Notes: generated by a model not told the origin, from the letters alone. Shown: positions 20,135 through 29,870, counted from the first letter of the stretch. The stretch is DNA of 64,000 bases from Eutreptiella sp. 'Long Island Sound 2002' (GCA_964036045.1 OZ038380.1:164245872-164309871), one strand, 5' to 3'. A program made the numbers and translations.

Positions 20135-22997
20135 TGGTAGCAGAGGCTACCTGAATGTTGTTCCTTTGGTGTCCCAACCACAGCTAGCCCCTCAGTACGA
20201 CTCCGCAACCTCCGGAGACGTAACCATCACGCTCCCGTGGTGCTGTGCGAACGAGGCCTTGAGAGGAATGCCTTGCGCTAGCCCAAATTGCCCAAGAAGG
20301 ACACAAATCAGCAGCTGTGGAGGCCCAGATTACAATCAAGATCCCAGTCGAAATTGGCCATCAAGCAGCTGGAATCTCCCAGCTTACGCTAATGGCAACG
20401 CTCCGGTGGACCTTACGGAGCTGGCAGGTACCCACATCCCTTACCAATGTCCCTCATTCGAGACCATCGAAGCCGACATTGACGACATTGAGATGGGTGG
20501 TCCAGGTGAGGTACCTGACTACAATCGACCAGCCTCATGGGCACAATGGGACAACCATTTGTCTCCGGAAGTGACCCGTAACCTTGAGGCGCTTGAGGCC
20601 CTGTGTCTATTAGCCACGTCTAGGCTGATAGGACAAGAAAGAATCGCCTCTGATTTTTTATTTGAATATTTTTTCCTTCTTCAAGAAGAAATTAATACCA
20701 GGATGTGGTGGTGTTCTCAAGAGGATGAATCTTTTGCCATTTTTGTGCAGATTTGGGAGGCAAGCCCCTTCCCGAAGGAGAAGACCAAGGCACCGGTTGC
20801 CGGGCCCTCCGCCCCTCATCCCTCTGTCTCCATCCGCGACGATCTAGCCGCCGCGGTTGAGGAAGGAATCTTAGAGGCAGCTAGGCAGGCAAGCCTGGAA
20901 ATTAGGACTGAAGGAGCTCCCCAAGTGGACTCCTGGCTGCGAACCACTGAGATTAGCGGTCCGACAGCCTGCTCAGGTCCTTCAGGACACGGTATGTACT
21001 GTCCTGCCGACTGCTCTTGCAGATCTCAGCGAGACTCTGAGCTCAAATTGCTCAAAGATCAAATGCAACTCATCATTCAGACGCTGGGAATTAAAGATCT
21101 TTTCAAGACCCACATGAGGTCTGAGGGCGCATCATCGGTGGATCAGACAACAGAACCGTCGGAGGAGGCGACAGAAATTTTTTCGATTGCTCCTTCGGTG
21201 GACTCTAAGACCACCGATGCACGGATTAGCAGGACTAAGCTAAAGGAAAGGGTTACAATCTCTCGATCACAGAGTAGATCGGCGAAGGCTAGGACTGAGG
21301 TTCAGAATGCCAAAGGAACTGCCTCCCGTACTACCCTTCCTGCTGTTGATTCCAATGCAATTGCCCAGATTTTGCTCGCCCAGACCCTCGCCGGAGCTGG
21401 TGTGGCTAATGATGCCGCCAAGGTGTCTACCATTACGGCCGGTGTTGGGCTGGATTCACTCCTAAATCCCACTTCATTGCGACTTCGTCAGGTTGCCAAG
21501 CAACCGAAGTATAATGGAAACCCCAGACGTTGGCCTCAGTTCCAACGGGAATTTAAACTGTGGGTTAAGACTCAAAAACTCCAGGATGATCAGTTCCTGA
21601 TGGCCCTCCTGGACTGCCTTGAGGGAGCGCCGGCCAACACTTGGCTCAGAACCTGGAGTGATCGTGAAGATTCAAGTTCCCCCCTTACCTTTGATGAGGT
21701 GTGGGAACAGTTGGAGGTACGTGGATCCCGGCTGCCTGAGGACCATTACCACCAGATGTTGAAGAATTTTCCTTCATTTTCTCGATTAATCTTGCACGAG
21801 GTGCAAGACAAGAGACAGCGCTTCTGGAATCTCGTAGAAGAATCTGAACATTCAGGCGAAAAATTTTCCAGTGCCGAGCTGAAAAATCTGATTTTTGACA
21901 AGATCCCTTCAGAAACCGCCGCCACCCTTCGGAATCGACAGTCCGAAGAAAAGGTCAAGACCTGGTGGGCGGAGATCGATGGCTTTGACGCCTCGGCCAA
22001 TCGGTTTACCGTCAGGGAGGCACTTCAAAAGTGCTCCCCCACGTCGTTTACCAAGGTGAAATTCACTGAAAACACGTGGAAAATCAAGTTTAATGAACAC
22101 GAGGATCGGGACTTGTTTGTCCAAGTTCTCAATAGGGGAGTAAGCTTCCATGGCAATCGTCTGAAGGCCAGGAACTGGGTGTTTTCGTTTACTCCGCAGG
22201 AACTGTGGGAAGAGGTTGAGAGGCTCGCTGACGCCGCCAATCAAAATTTCCACGAGGGTCTTGGGGGAAACAGGAATACCCAGCAAAACACCCAAAATGG
22301 GGCCCAAAAGGGCAACAAAAAGGTGAATGACACCCGGAATGTTCAGGATCATTGTAGCATCTGCCTTCTTCTAGGTTCTACGAACCGAGCTAAGACGCAT
22401 TCCACTGCTAATCACCGATGGTCTGCTTACGATCACAAGGTGATTGGTGAAAATGTCAGTAATCCTCAGAATTCAGACAGGAATGACAGGCAGGTGCATG
22501 GTGCCAAGGGGGGAAAGGGTAATTCGACTCCCTCCGGTGGGAACAAAAATACTGGAGGCCCTGGCGGGTCCCAAGGCAAAGGAAATCGGACTCCATCCGG
22601 CTCCGGTGGACAGCCAAACGGCCAGACAAGTCCCAATGTCAACGCCGGAGGCGGAAATCGAAATCCAGGCCAAACCCCTCAATCCGGTACAAATAAAGGA
22701 AATGCTCCAGGATCACAGGGTAAAGGTAAGGGAAATCCTTCGGGAACCCCCTTCTCTGGTAAGGGCAGAGGGCGTGGCGACGGTGGTGGACCATCATCCG
22801 GCGGCCGTGGCCGTGGACGTGGAAAGGGAAACCATCGTGTGGATCAGGTCTCAGGTGCAGACCAGGTGTCTGATGCGGATCGAGATTACGTCGAAAATGC
22901 TCTGAATCCAGCGGATGATCCGTTCCAGGATGAATGGATCGATGAGTCAGGCTGTGTTCACAACGTTAACGCAGCAGCTGGAGGTCAGAACGCCTAG
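19971..22997 (+). CDS. gag: Gag polyprotein of Ty3/gypsy element
   Basis: A 1008-residue capsid precursor. It starts at ATG 19971 inside the 5' LTR, so the first 55 or so residues are LTR-encoded and the primer-binding site is translated as part of gag. A retrotransposon-gag-like region lies at about residues 511-665 (starting QPKYNGNPRRWPQFQREFKL, with a downstream leucine-rich helical stretch). A zinc-knuckle-like group follows at C795-x2-C798-x11-H810-x4-H815, not the usual CCHC. Residues about 830-960 are Gly/Asn/Gln-rich and end in Arg-Gly runs (about 930-955), consistent with nucleic-acid binding. At 1008 residues it is longer than many Ty3/gypsy Gags. The N-terminal half has no recognised domain. 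It ends at TAG 22995-22997, in the same frame as pol. Capsid assembly and genome packaging are inferred from the family. Confidence 0.9.
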   Translation: MDLASVVAALASVGVRVSGSNPNNNIQGDSSRACPTGLAGPEPSGTHNDPGQHFHGSRGYLNVVPLVSQPQLAPQYDSATSGDVTITLPWCCANEALRGMPCASPNCPRRTQISSCGGPDYNQDPSRNWPSSSWNLPAYANGNAPVDLTELAGTHIPYQCPSFETIEADIDDIEMGGPGEVPDYNRPASWAQWDNHLSPEVTRNLEALEALCLLATSRLIGQERIASDFLFEYFFLLQEEINTRMWWCSQEDESFAIFVQIWEASPFPKEKTKAPVAGPSAPHPSVSIRDDLAAAVEEGILEAARQASLEIRTEGAPQVDSWLRTTEISGPTACSGPSGHGMYCPADCSCRSQRDSELKLLKDQMQLIIQTLGIKDLFKTHMRSEGASSVDQTTEPSEEATEIFSIAPSVDSKTTDARISRTKLKERVTISRSQSRSAKARTEVQNAKGTASRTTLPAVDSNAIAQILLAQTLAGAGVANDAAKVSTITAGVGLDSLLNPTSLRLRQVAKQPKYNGNPRRWPQFQREFKLWVKTQKLQDDQFLMALLDCLEGAPANTWLRTWSDREDSSSPLTFDEVWEQLEVRGSRLPEDHYHQMLKNFPSFSRLILHEVQDKRQRFWNLVEESEHSGEKFSSAELKNLIFDKIPSETAATLRNRQSEEKVKTWWAEIDGFDASANRFTVREALQKCSPTSFTKVKFTENTWKIKFNEHEDRDLFVQVLNRGVSFHGNRLKARNWVFSFTPQELWEEVERLADAANQNFHEGLGGNRNTQQNTQNGAQKGNKKVNDTRNVQDHCSICLLLGSTNRAKTHSTANHRWSAYDHKVIGENVSNPQNSDRNDRQVHGAKGGKGNSTPSGGNKNTGGPGGSQGKGNRTPSGSGGQPNGQTSPNVNAGGGNRNPGQTPQSGTNKGNAPGSQGKGKGNPSGTPFSGKGRGRGDGGGPSSGGRGRGRGKGNHRVDQVSGADQVSDADRDYVENALNPADDPFQDEWIDESGCVHNVNAAAGGQNA
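20135..20146 (+). promoter_or_regulatory. Primer-binding site, initiator tRNA-Met
   Basis: TGGTAGCAGAGG begins directly after the LTR's terminal CA. It is complementary to the 3' end CCTCTGCTACCA of eukaryotic initiator tRNA-Met, a common primer for these elements. It lies within the gag reading frame. Confidence 0.92.
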
Positions 22998-23032
22998 GGG
23001 AGCCACGAAAATCGCCCCTCCCCAGGCGATTT
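22995..23032 (+). promoter_or_regulatory. Candidate TAG readthrough signal between gag and pol
   Basis: TAG (22995-22997) is followed by GGGGAGCC. AAATCGCC (23009-23016) pairs perfectly with GGCGATTT (23025-23032). GGGGAG (22998-23003) can pair with CTCCCC (23018-23023) inside the loop, giving a possible H-type pseudoknot. The one-base loop between 23023 and 23025 would strain the full pseudoknot, so the 8-bp hairpin is the safer claim. Gammaretroviruses use a UAG plus pseudoknot for readthrough. Use here is inference. Confidence 0.55.
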
Positions 23033-26000
23033 CAGGCATGATCCCCAAATTCCTGATCTACCATTACTTGATGTAGGGTCGCTTGTCTCCTCTCCCCTGG
23101 ATCCGGCAGCGGATCCTTCTGTTGTAGTGGACGAGGTTGGTGTACAGTCCAAGCACAGGGCTCGTCAGTTTGTCACAAAGCTGTGGGTCTCTGATTGCAA
23201 GGGAAATTTCCACCTCGCCACTTGTTTGTGTGATAATGGATCGGAGGTAAATCTCCAATCCAATGCATTCTTACCCGACGACTGCGTGTTCGAGTCGCCT
23301 CATCCTGTTACCCTCGAGGGAGTTTCTGGACATTCTCTCGCAGGTGGGCAACGCGGTTGTTATATATCCACCCATTTGGTCGCTCAAGACCTTTGGGAAG
23401 AGCAAAATGTGGAAGAAGTTGTCCTTAAGGATGACTACTTCTACCGAGCTGACATAAAGTATGACCTTTATTTAGGCCATCCTTGGCTTCGTAAGAACAG
23501 GGTAGCGCCTGTAGGTCATCGTCGTTGTTTTTTGCTGGAGTCAGGTCCCCTGGAGCGTCCTGAATTTCGTTTTTTGCACGCAGGGTTTAAAAGTGCAGAA
23601 GAATTTTTGAAGCAAAAAGTGACACCAAAATTTGGTGAAGATGTCACCATTGCTGAGGTGAATGGGAGTGCCGATTACTCCCAAGAGTTAGAATGTCTTC
23701 GTAGGGACTCCCAGCCACGACGCCCTTCGCGCTGGCACTCTTCATCCTACAGAGTTGTCGACAAATGGCGCGATGCAATTTGTGAATACTTCCATGAACA
23801 TCATTCATTTTGGCCTCAGTATGATGCATTTGCTAACCGTATGAACGAGCGCTTTGACAAGCACTTCAGCGACGCTTGGACCCACAAATGGGACAAGAAG
23901 TTGTGGATTAATCCTCCGTTTCACTTAATCCAGCAGGTCATCCACAAGATCAAGCAAGATCAAACCCAGGCAATTTTAGTTGTGCCCTTGTGGGACGACA
24001 AGCCTTGGTTTCAGGAATTACAGGACATTTGTGTAGATTACATCGAACTTCCCAGGAAGATTAAGCTGTATGCCAGGGACGACACAGGTCCCCTGCCACA
24101 GCGCTCCTGGAGTTCGCTTGCATTCCTGGTGGATGGAAAGGTTTCTGACTCTAATTCTGCTGATTCTAGTACAGATTCCTGTGTTGGGTCTGAATCTGAG
24201 GTTGAGCGTGGTACTGATGATGAATCTATTTTTTCTGATTTTTGTTCGTCAGATACCCAAGGTGATTCAACGACCAATGGATCCGCCTCGGCTCCCTCTT
24301 CACCCATACGGTCGACATCGAAAAGAATCTTCAGTGCACGGGCGAGGAAAAATCCCCAATCGCGCCGCAAATTCAGAGTTTTTTATGAAAAACCCCCTGT
24401 GGAAGCTTTCATGGATCCTTTCGAGGAGCTGGATCGCGAAGAAAATCTCTGGGATTTCGACACAAGACCCACCTATCTTCAAGAGGCAGTGGATACGGAC
24501 CTGTTTAGGGACATCCGTCAGAAGATTCTTCCTGCCAAAGCCGAAGAAGTCGCCAAAGTTTTTTCGACAGTAATTCCTGGCGATCAGGTGGACACTGAAT
24601 TGTGTTCCAAGTCAAGGGAAAAGATTTTTGAGGAACGGAAGGATTCGACCCTTTCAGGGAAGTTGATCAAAGATCCCCCTGTCCGTGGACAGTTCGGTGA
24701 AGCCTTCATCGAGCTTCGTGAAGGGTACAAGGCAAAAAAACAGCGCCCTTATGAAAATCATGGACACAAACATGAGATTCTCAGAAAAATCATCGAGAGA
24801 AATCTCAGGGAATTTGGTTGGCTTGAGGGTTGTATGACCAGCGAATGGTGCTGTTCACCCTTCACAGTCCCGAAGCCACCGCCTGCAGACCAGAACACCA
24901 TTGATGGTTGGCGAATGGTGGTTGATTTTCGCAATCTCAACGCCGAAACAAAGGCGGATTCACACCCCCTGCCCCTCATTGAGGAGGAAATCGCCAAGAG
25001 GGCAAGAGGTCGTTTGTTCTCTGTGCTGGATCTCCGTCACGGCTTTCACCAAATGCCGTTGAGGAAGGACAGCAGACCTCTCACCTGTATGTGCACGCCA
25101 TGTGGCCCAGTCCAGTGGACCGTCATGCCCATGGGATTGAAGAACGCCCCCTCATTTTTTCAAAGAATGATGGAGGATGTGCTGTTCACAACCCATCCTG
25201 AGCTTCGTGCCTTCGTGAGTGTGTACATAGATGACATAATCATCGCAACGGAGGGGGAGGGACTGACCGAAGCCGAGCTGGTGGCCCTACATGAGAAGCA
25301 GCTGAACCAAGTTTTGGATATTCTTGACGCCAATCAGCTGATTTGTGGGCCAAAGAAGGGAAAATTATTTTTAAAATCAGTCGAATTTTGTGGTTCTCTC
25401 CTAGAGAATGGCACTCGACGACCCAGTCCAGGGAAGCTTGTCGCTATTCAGAAGTGGAAGCGCCCTGAGACGATCACGGAGTTGAGAGGATTCCTGGGTT
25501 GTTGCAATTTTTACCACACTTTTGTGCCGAATTATGCCAAATTTGCTGCCCCCCTTACTGAATTATTGAAGGTAGGGAGAGATGCAGGCAAGGCAGGTTC
25601 AAAGGTTCGTGTCAAGTGGACTGACGAGTGCGAGGAGGCCTTCCATCACTTGAAGGCAGCCCTCTGCGAAGTCGCCACGTTGCATGTGCCCCAATCTGAC
25701 CAACCCTTCTACATTAGGACCGACGCATCTAGGTACGCGATCGGAGCTGTCCTTGAACAGGTTGATGAAGCCACCGGCGATCACTACCCTCTTGCATTTT
25801 GGTCACGGAAGCTAGCCGCACGCCAAATGCAATGGTCGCCGCGTGAGCAAGAGACTTACGCCATCATCTGTGCTTTAAAAAAGTACCAATCGTGGGTTGG
25901 CACCAATCGAGTCGAGGTCCTGACGGATCATCGATCTCTGGAGTATTGGGCCACCGAACACATTGATACTGTCGCGAGCCCAGCTGGTCGACGGGCCAGA

Positions 26001-28181
26001 TGGCACGAATTTCTCTCTCTGTTTGACCTCCATGTGTCGTACTTGCCTGGAAAACACAACACGGTAGCGGATGCTCTGAGCCGATGGGCTTACCCCGCCT
26101 CAGAGGGGCTGCAAAGTACCAACATCCATGGTACGGAGCAGGACCGCCATGTAATCATCGAATGGGATCAGGAAGAAAAGAAACTCATTCGACGTGCATG
26201 CATGCAGTGCGCTGTCAAACAGCACGCATTGCCGTGTCACGACATCACGGCCATCACAGATCCGGCGCATGCTCACGAGATCTGCACCAAAACGATGAAA
26301 GTCGTGGAAAAGGTCACCGATCCCTCTTCAGGGAGTGTGAAACGGTTTGACTACACCCGACGAGTAAATCGATTTCGGTTGATCGAGGGCATTAAGCGAC
26401 GAGATCCGGCCAAAACTCCACCCCTGCCTAAGGATTCCCTGATCATCCGTGACTGGACGTCCGATTACCTGCAGGATCCCATGTTTAAAGAGGTCTTTGG
26501 AAATCTTCAATCCAAAGATGCTCACAAGGATGGGATTTTTGCTGAGTACTCGTTGGATGGGGGGAAGCTGTGGATGGAGGGTAAATTGTGTGTGCCAGAC
26601 GCCCTAGCCCCCCGAGTGTTAAACTGGTGGCACAAATGGGAGTCCCCCCACGCACATGGCCGTCGACTGTGGTCGATGATTAAGCATAGGTTGTTTGGAT
26701 CGAGGCTCTACACACACTGCCTGAAAGTAGCAGCCGGATGTGCCCAATGTGCGGTCTCGACGCCCCCCAGCGCGAAGAAGCACGGCCATCTGAGGCCTCA
26801 TCCTATTCCGGAGCGTCTCTTCAACAGAGTCACGAGTGATTTTTTCTATCTCGGTGAGCTCGATGACGAAGAGTGCCATTGGACTAACAAAAAAGTCAAT
26901 GGTGTGCTCCTCATTCAGTGCCGTCATTCCGGCTACATTCAAGTGTTGCCTTGCAACATTGAGTCGATGACTGGCAAGGCTGCCGCCAAGTGGTGCGCGC
27001 AGACCTGGATGGGAGGCTGGGACGTCCCATCCGAGGTGGTGACGGATTCAGGCAAAGAGTACACCTCCGAATGGTGGAGAGAATTGTGTGCTCGCCTTGG
27101 AATCCACCACCTCCGATGTGAAATCCACTCGCATCGAGCGCTGCCTGGTGAAAGAGCCGGCCGCTCAATAATTAATATGCTTCGTAAGGAGCTCGCGAGT
27201 GAAAAGGATTTCCATTGGATGGAAGTTCTCTTCGCATTGCTTCGCCGTTACCACAACACGCCTTTGTATCATGGCCTTTCTCCAAATGAAATTGTCTTTG
27301 GACGAAAGAAGTGTTGGTGGAACATGCCGTTGAATAATCCTCGCCCCTGTAAGGATGCTTCGCTGTTTTTGGACGAAGTCCAACGAGCAGATAAATCTGT
27401 GTCGAAATTAATCGAGAAGCATCAAGCTGACTGGCTTTGGGTTCAAAATCAAGGTCGAAAAAACCCCCACAATTTTGAAGTCGATGATCGAGTTTGGCTT
27501 CGAAAATCCGAAACCACCCTGGACGGAGATGACAAGCTTCTTCCCTTGTGGGAGGGGCCATTTGCTGTTACAGCACGTCTTGGTGAGAACAGGTGGAGGA
27601 TCCGTGTGGATGTCAGCAGGGAAATTGACGTTTCGGGCGATCGCCTCAAGAGAGAGATCCCCTCCCCCAAGGATCGAGTTAAACCCCTTTTTTGGACTGC
27701 AAAACACTTGTCCGATCGGGTAATCGAAGGGGGAAAGTACGAACTCAAGAGGATTGTTGAAGCAAGACGTGACGCCAAAGGCGAATGGGAATTTCTGTGT
27801 GAGTGGAGGGGCTTTGATCCCAGTCACAACAACTGGGAACCAGCCCAATCTTTTGTCCATGGGTACACCAAGGGGTTCATTGACTTCCTCAAGAAGCACC
27901 CCGAAATTGGAGTACTCCTGACAGACTGTCTGTCGAAACCAGACAGACAGGTGGAGAGCGACGGAAAACGACCTGTGGTGAATCGAGATCCAGCCTTTTA
28001 CGGCCCTCAGCAGCCACATTCCAGGGCTGATCCGTCGATCCCCCCTCCTGCGGTCAGGCCAGCCCAGGAGCCACATGAGGACCAAGCTTCAAGTTCGGCC
28101 GCTGATCTGCAGCGCCCAAGCCGTACGAGGGCCAGGCCAGACAGGTTGGTGGTCACATGCATTCGTGCTTGGCCGAATTGA
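22998..28181 (+). CDS. pol: Pol polyprotein (protease, extra domain, RT, RNase H, integrase, chromodomain)
   Basis: The frame is open from the gag TAG to TGA 28179-28181 (1727 codons). There is no early ATG, so it is probably made as a Gag-Pol fusion. Residues here count from GTG 23127. A retropepsin-like site is at D36-N37-G38 (Asn where Ser/Thr is usual). An extra domain at about 208-335 has FANRMN, W260-INPPF and ILVVPLW. In RT, D635 and YIDD (700-703) are catalytic. RNase H has TDAS (D866), with REQE and TDHRSL following. The integrase has a zinc-binding H-H-C-C group (H1169/H1175 or H1177, C1205, C1208) and acidic residues D1238, D1307 and E1342, with 34 residues between the last two by my count. 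The C-terminal chromodomain (about 1538-1592) is likely to direct integration to marked chromatin. All domains look intact. Confidence 0.93.
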   Translation, partial: GSHENRPSPGDFRHDPQIPDLPLLDVGSLVSSPLDPAADPSVVVDEVGVQSKHRARQFVTKLWVSDCKGNFHLATCLCDNGSEVNLQSNAFLPDDCVFESPHPVTLEGVSGHSLAGGQRGCYISTHLVAQDLWEEQNVEEVVLKDDYFYRADIKYDLYLGHPWLRKNRVAPVGHRRCFLLESGPLERPEFRFLHAGFKSAEEFLKQKVTPKFGEDVTIAEVNGSADYSQELECLRRDSQPRRPSRWHSSSYRVVDKWRDAICEYFHEHHSFWPQYDAFANRMNERFDKHFSDAWTHKWDKKLWINPPFHLIQQVIHKIKQDQTQAILVVPLWDDKPWFQELQDICVDYIELPRKIKLYARDDTGPLPQRSWSSLAFLVDGKVSDSNSADSSTDSCVGSESEVERGTDDESIFSDFCSSDTQGDSTTNGSASAPSSPIRSTSKRIFSARARKNPQSRRKFRVFYEKPPVEAFMDPFEELDREENLWDFDTRPTYLQEAVDTDLFRDIRQKILPAKAEEVAKVFSTVIPGDQVDTELCSKSREKIFEERKDSTLSGKLIKDPPVRGQFGEAFIELREGYKAKKQRPYENHGHKHEILRKIIERNLREFGWLEGCMTSEWCCSPFTVPKPPPADQNTIDGWRMVVDFRNLNAETKADSHPLPLIEEEIAKRARGRLFSVLDLRHGFHQMPLRKDSRPLTCMCTPCGPVQWTVMPMGLKNAPSFFQRMMEDVLFTTHPELRAFVSVYIDDIIIATEGEGLTEAELVALHEKQLNQVLDILDANQLICGPKKGKLFLKSVEFCGSLLENGTRRPSPGKLVAIQKWKRPETITELRGFLGCCNFYHTFVPNYAKFAAPLTELLKVGRDAGKAGSKVRVKWTDECEEAFHHLKAALCEVATLHVPQSDQPFYIRTDASRYAIGAVLEQVDEATGDHYPLAFWSRKLAARQMQWSPREQETYAIICALKKYQSWVGTNRVEVLTDHRSLEYWATEHIDTVASPAGRRARWHEFLSLFDLHVSYLPGKHNTVADALSRWAYPASEGLQSTNIHGTEQDRHVIIEWDQEEKKLIRRACMQCAVKQHALPCHDITAITDPAHAHEICTKTMKVVEKVTDPSSGSVKRFDYTRRVNRFRLIEGIKRRDPAKTPPLPKDSLIIRDWTSDYLQDPMFKEVFGNLQSKDAHKDGIFAEYSLDGGKLWMEGKLCVPDALAPRVLNWWHKWESPHAHGRRLWSMIKHRLFGSRLYTHCLKVAAGCAQCAVSTPPSAKKHGHLRPHPIPERLFNRVTSDFFYLGELDDEECHWTNKKVNGVLLIQCRHSGYIQVLPCNIESMTGKAAAKWCAQTWMGGWDVPSEVVTDSGKEYTSEWWRELCARLGIHHLRCEIHSHRALPGERAGRSIINMLRKELASEKDFHWMEVLFALLRRYHNTPLYHGLSPNEIVFGRKKCWWNMPLNNPRPCKDASLFLDEVQRADKSVSKLIEKHQADWLWVQNQGRKNPHNFEVDDRVWLRKSETTLDGDDKLLPLWEGPFAVTARLGENRWRIRVDVSREIDVSGDRLKREIPSPKDRVKPLFWTAKHLSDRVIEGGKYELKRIVEARRDAKGEWEFLCEWRGFDPSHNNWEPAQSFVHGYTKGFIDFLKKHPEIGVLLTDCLSKPDRQVESDGKRPVVNRDPAFYGPQQPHSRADPSIPPPAVRPAQEPHEDQASSSAADLQRPSRTRARPDRLVVTCIRAWPN

Positions 28182-29870
28182 GAAGCCATCCTACCACATT
28201 CTGCTCAATCCACTGTTCATTCTTTCTGTTTATGTTATGATGTGGAGAACTGCGAATGTTTGATAATTTGACGTCAATCAACTTTTCTTTGGTCTCCGTT
28301 AGGCAGACAAGGCGTAGATACGCTGACGGAGTGTGCTGCCGTGTTCAGATAAAACCAAACTCAGGCTTAATTCAGGCAGATTCGGGGTAATCTTGTCTCT
28401 GTTGGTCTGTGCATCTTTGGAATTTGGCTACTCGTGCAGATGGAAGCAAATGTACATAATCAAAACGCTGGCCAGCGACATTCACCCCTACAGGTATCCC
28501 CTGTAGTACTGGCTGCACCAGATGCGACGCCAGGAACTCAGATCTCACCTTCATTTGCTGTGATGCTAACGCCAAAGTCCAGATTCAGAGCCAGGATCCT
28601 CAAATTTACCTTGAATTTCTTAGGTTTGTCCATCATTCTGCCACTGTTGTACGAAACCCAGACGTCAATTGTTCAGACAATCTTCATCTAGGAGCTCTAG
28701 GGACTTCGAACAGCAACCTCTGAAGTCCGTAAGCTTCGTTGTATTTTTGGCACACGCCAATGTGAGCTCAATCCGACCTGAAACTGTCGAAAATGGTGAA
28801 TCCAAGTGTTTTGTGGGACTTCATCGAAAGATTGGCCTTGTCCAAGTCGATTGACACCACCGCCACTGTAAATTCGGTGTCTCTCAGTTATATACTGTCA
28901 GTAAAGTGCCTTCAGCGAACCTTCGGCACGTTACATGCCAAGGATCCAGGGCCAGCATGTCCCATCATGATGCATCATCACATGATTCACATTTTGATAG
29001 AATCTGTTAGATGCTCGCGAACCAACGTGCCGGAAAGCACAATTGAGCTGAATGAACGACAATATATATTAACTTTAGTCTAAACGAAGGTGTTGGTAGT
29101 TTCAGTTGTACACATTCCGCTTCATTTCACCTTCATCTCAGGGAATTTACTCATGTTAGGACACTTTAGATTGATTTCCTTGTCATCTCCCATCATTCCT
29201 CGAAGATCTGTCGACGGCTTTGCCTAACTTCGTTGACGCTTATGATCTTCTGTGCACATAGGGTCTGTAGACTACATGTGTATGTGTTTAACCTCTCTGT
29301 GATTGCTTGATCCCCTCAATCTCTGCTCAAATTCATTCTCATTTTTGCTGAATCTTGTGATCATCCACCAGATGCGCCAAATCTGAGCCACATGCTGTAC
29401 TTTTCAGAACGAGAAAAGCGGGATAACACGATGTAGAGTTCGGCGAGGACACCGTAGCGTGCCCGCGACAGCGAAACTGTGCCAGAGCGCTGAGATGTCA
29501 CTCCAATTCTTGATCCCCCCACTCAATCCACCAATAATCTACCTCATTCTCAACCAATGCATGGTTTGGTATCAATTCTCGATACGTTTACATGCTTTTT
29601 AGCCCCTTTCGGCCTGGCCAGCCACAAAAGGCGCCGTTCAGTGCAAAAGCTTTTTAGCCCCTAACCTGATGTTTTACTGCACGGAGGACTGTTCGTCACT
29701 TCTCATTCTGTCTCATTTCAGGTTCATCCAGCCTGATTCAGTGCCAATTCAGCCCAATTCAGGTCAGATCAAGCAGATTTCGCCTCATCGAGGCTACATT
29801 TCTATGTTTTTCTGGGACTTACCCGCACTACGTTCTTCGTTGACGTAGCGACACACCCCAGTGTGTTTTT
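28182..29870 (+). other. Long 3' non-coding region of the retrotransposon
   Basis: About 1.7 kb between the pol stop and the polypurine tract, unusually long for a simple gag-pol element. The longest plus-strand frames are 60-96 codons with no recognisable domain and no env-like membrane segments. A direct repeat, GCTTTTTAGCCCCT, occurs near 29596 and 29648. A decayed extra gene or cis-acting RNA elements are possible, and I see no proof of either. Confidence 0.6.

Noticed and set aside
28182-29870. Envelope-like gene after pol
   Set aside because: No frame over 96 codons on the plus strand, and no signal peptide or membrane segments.
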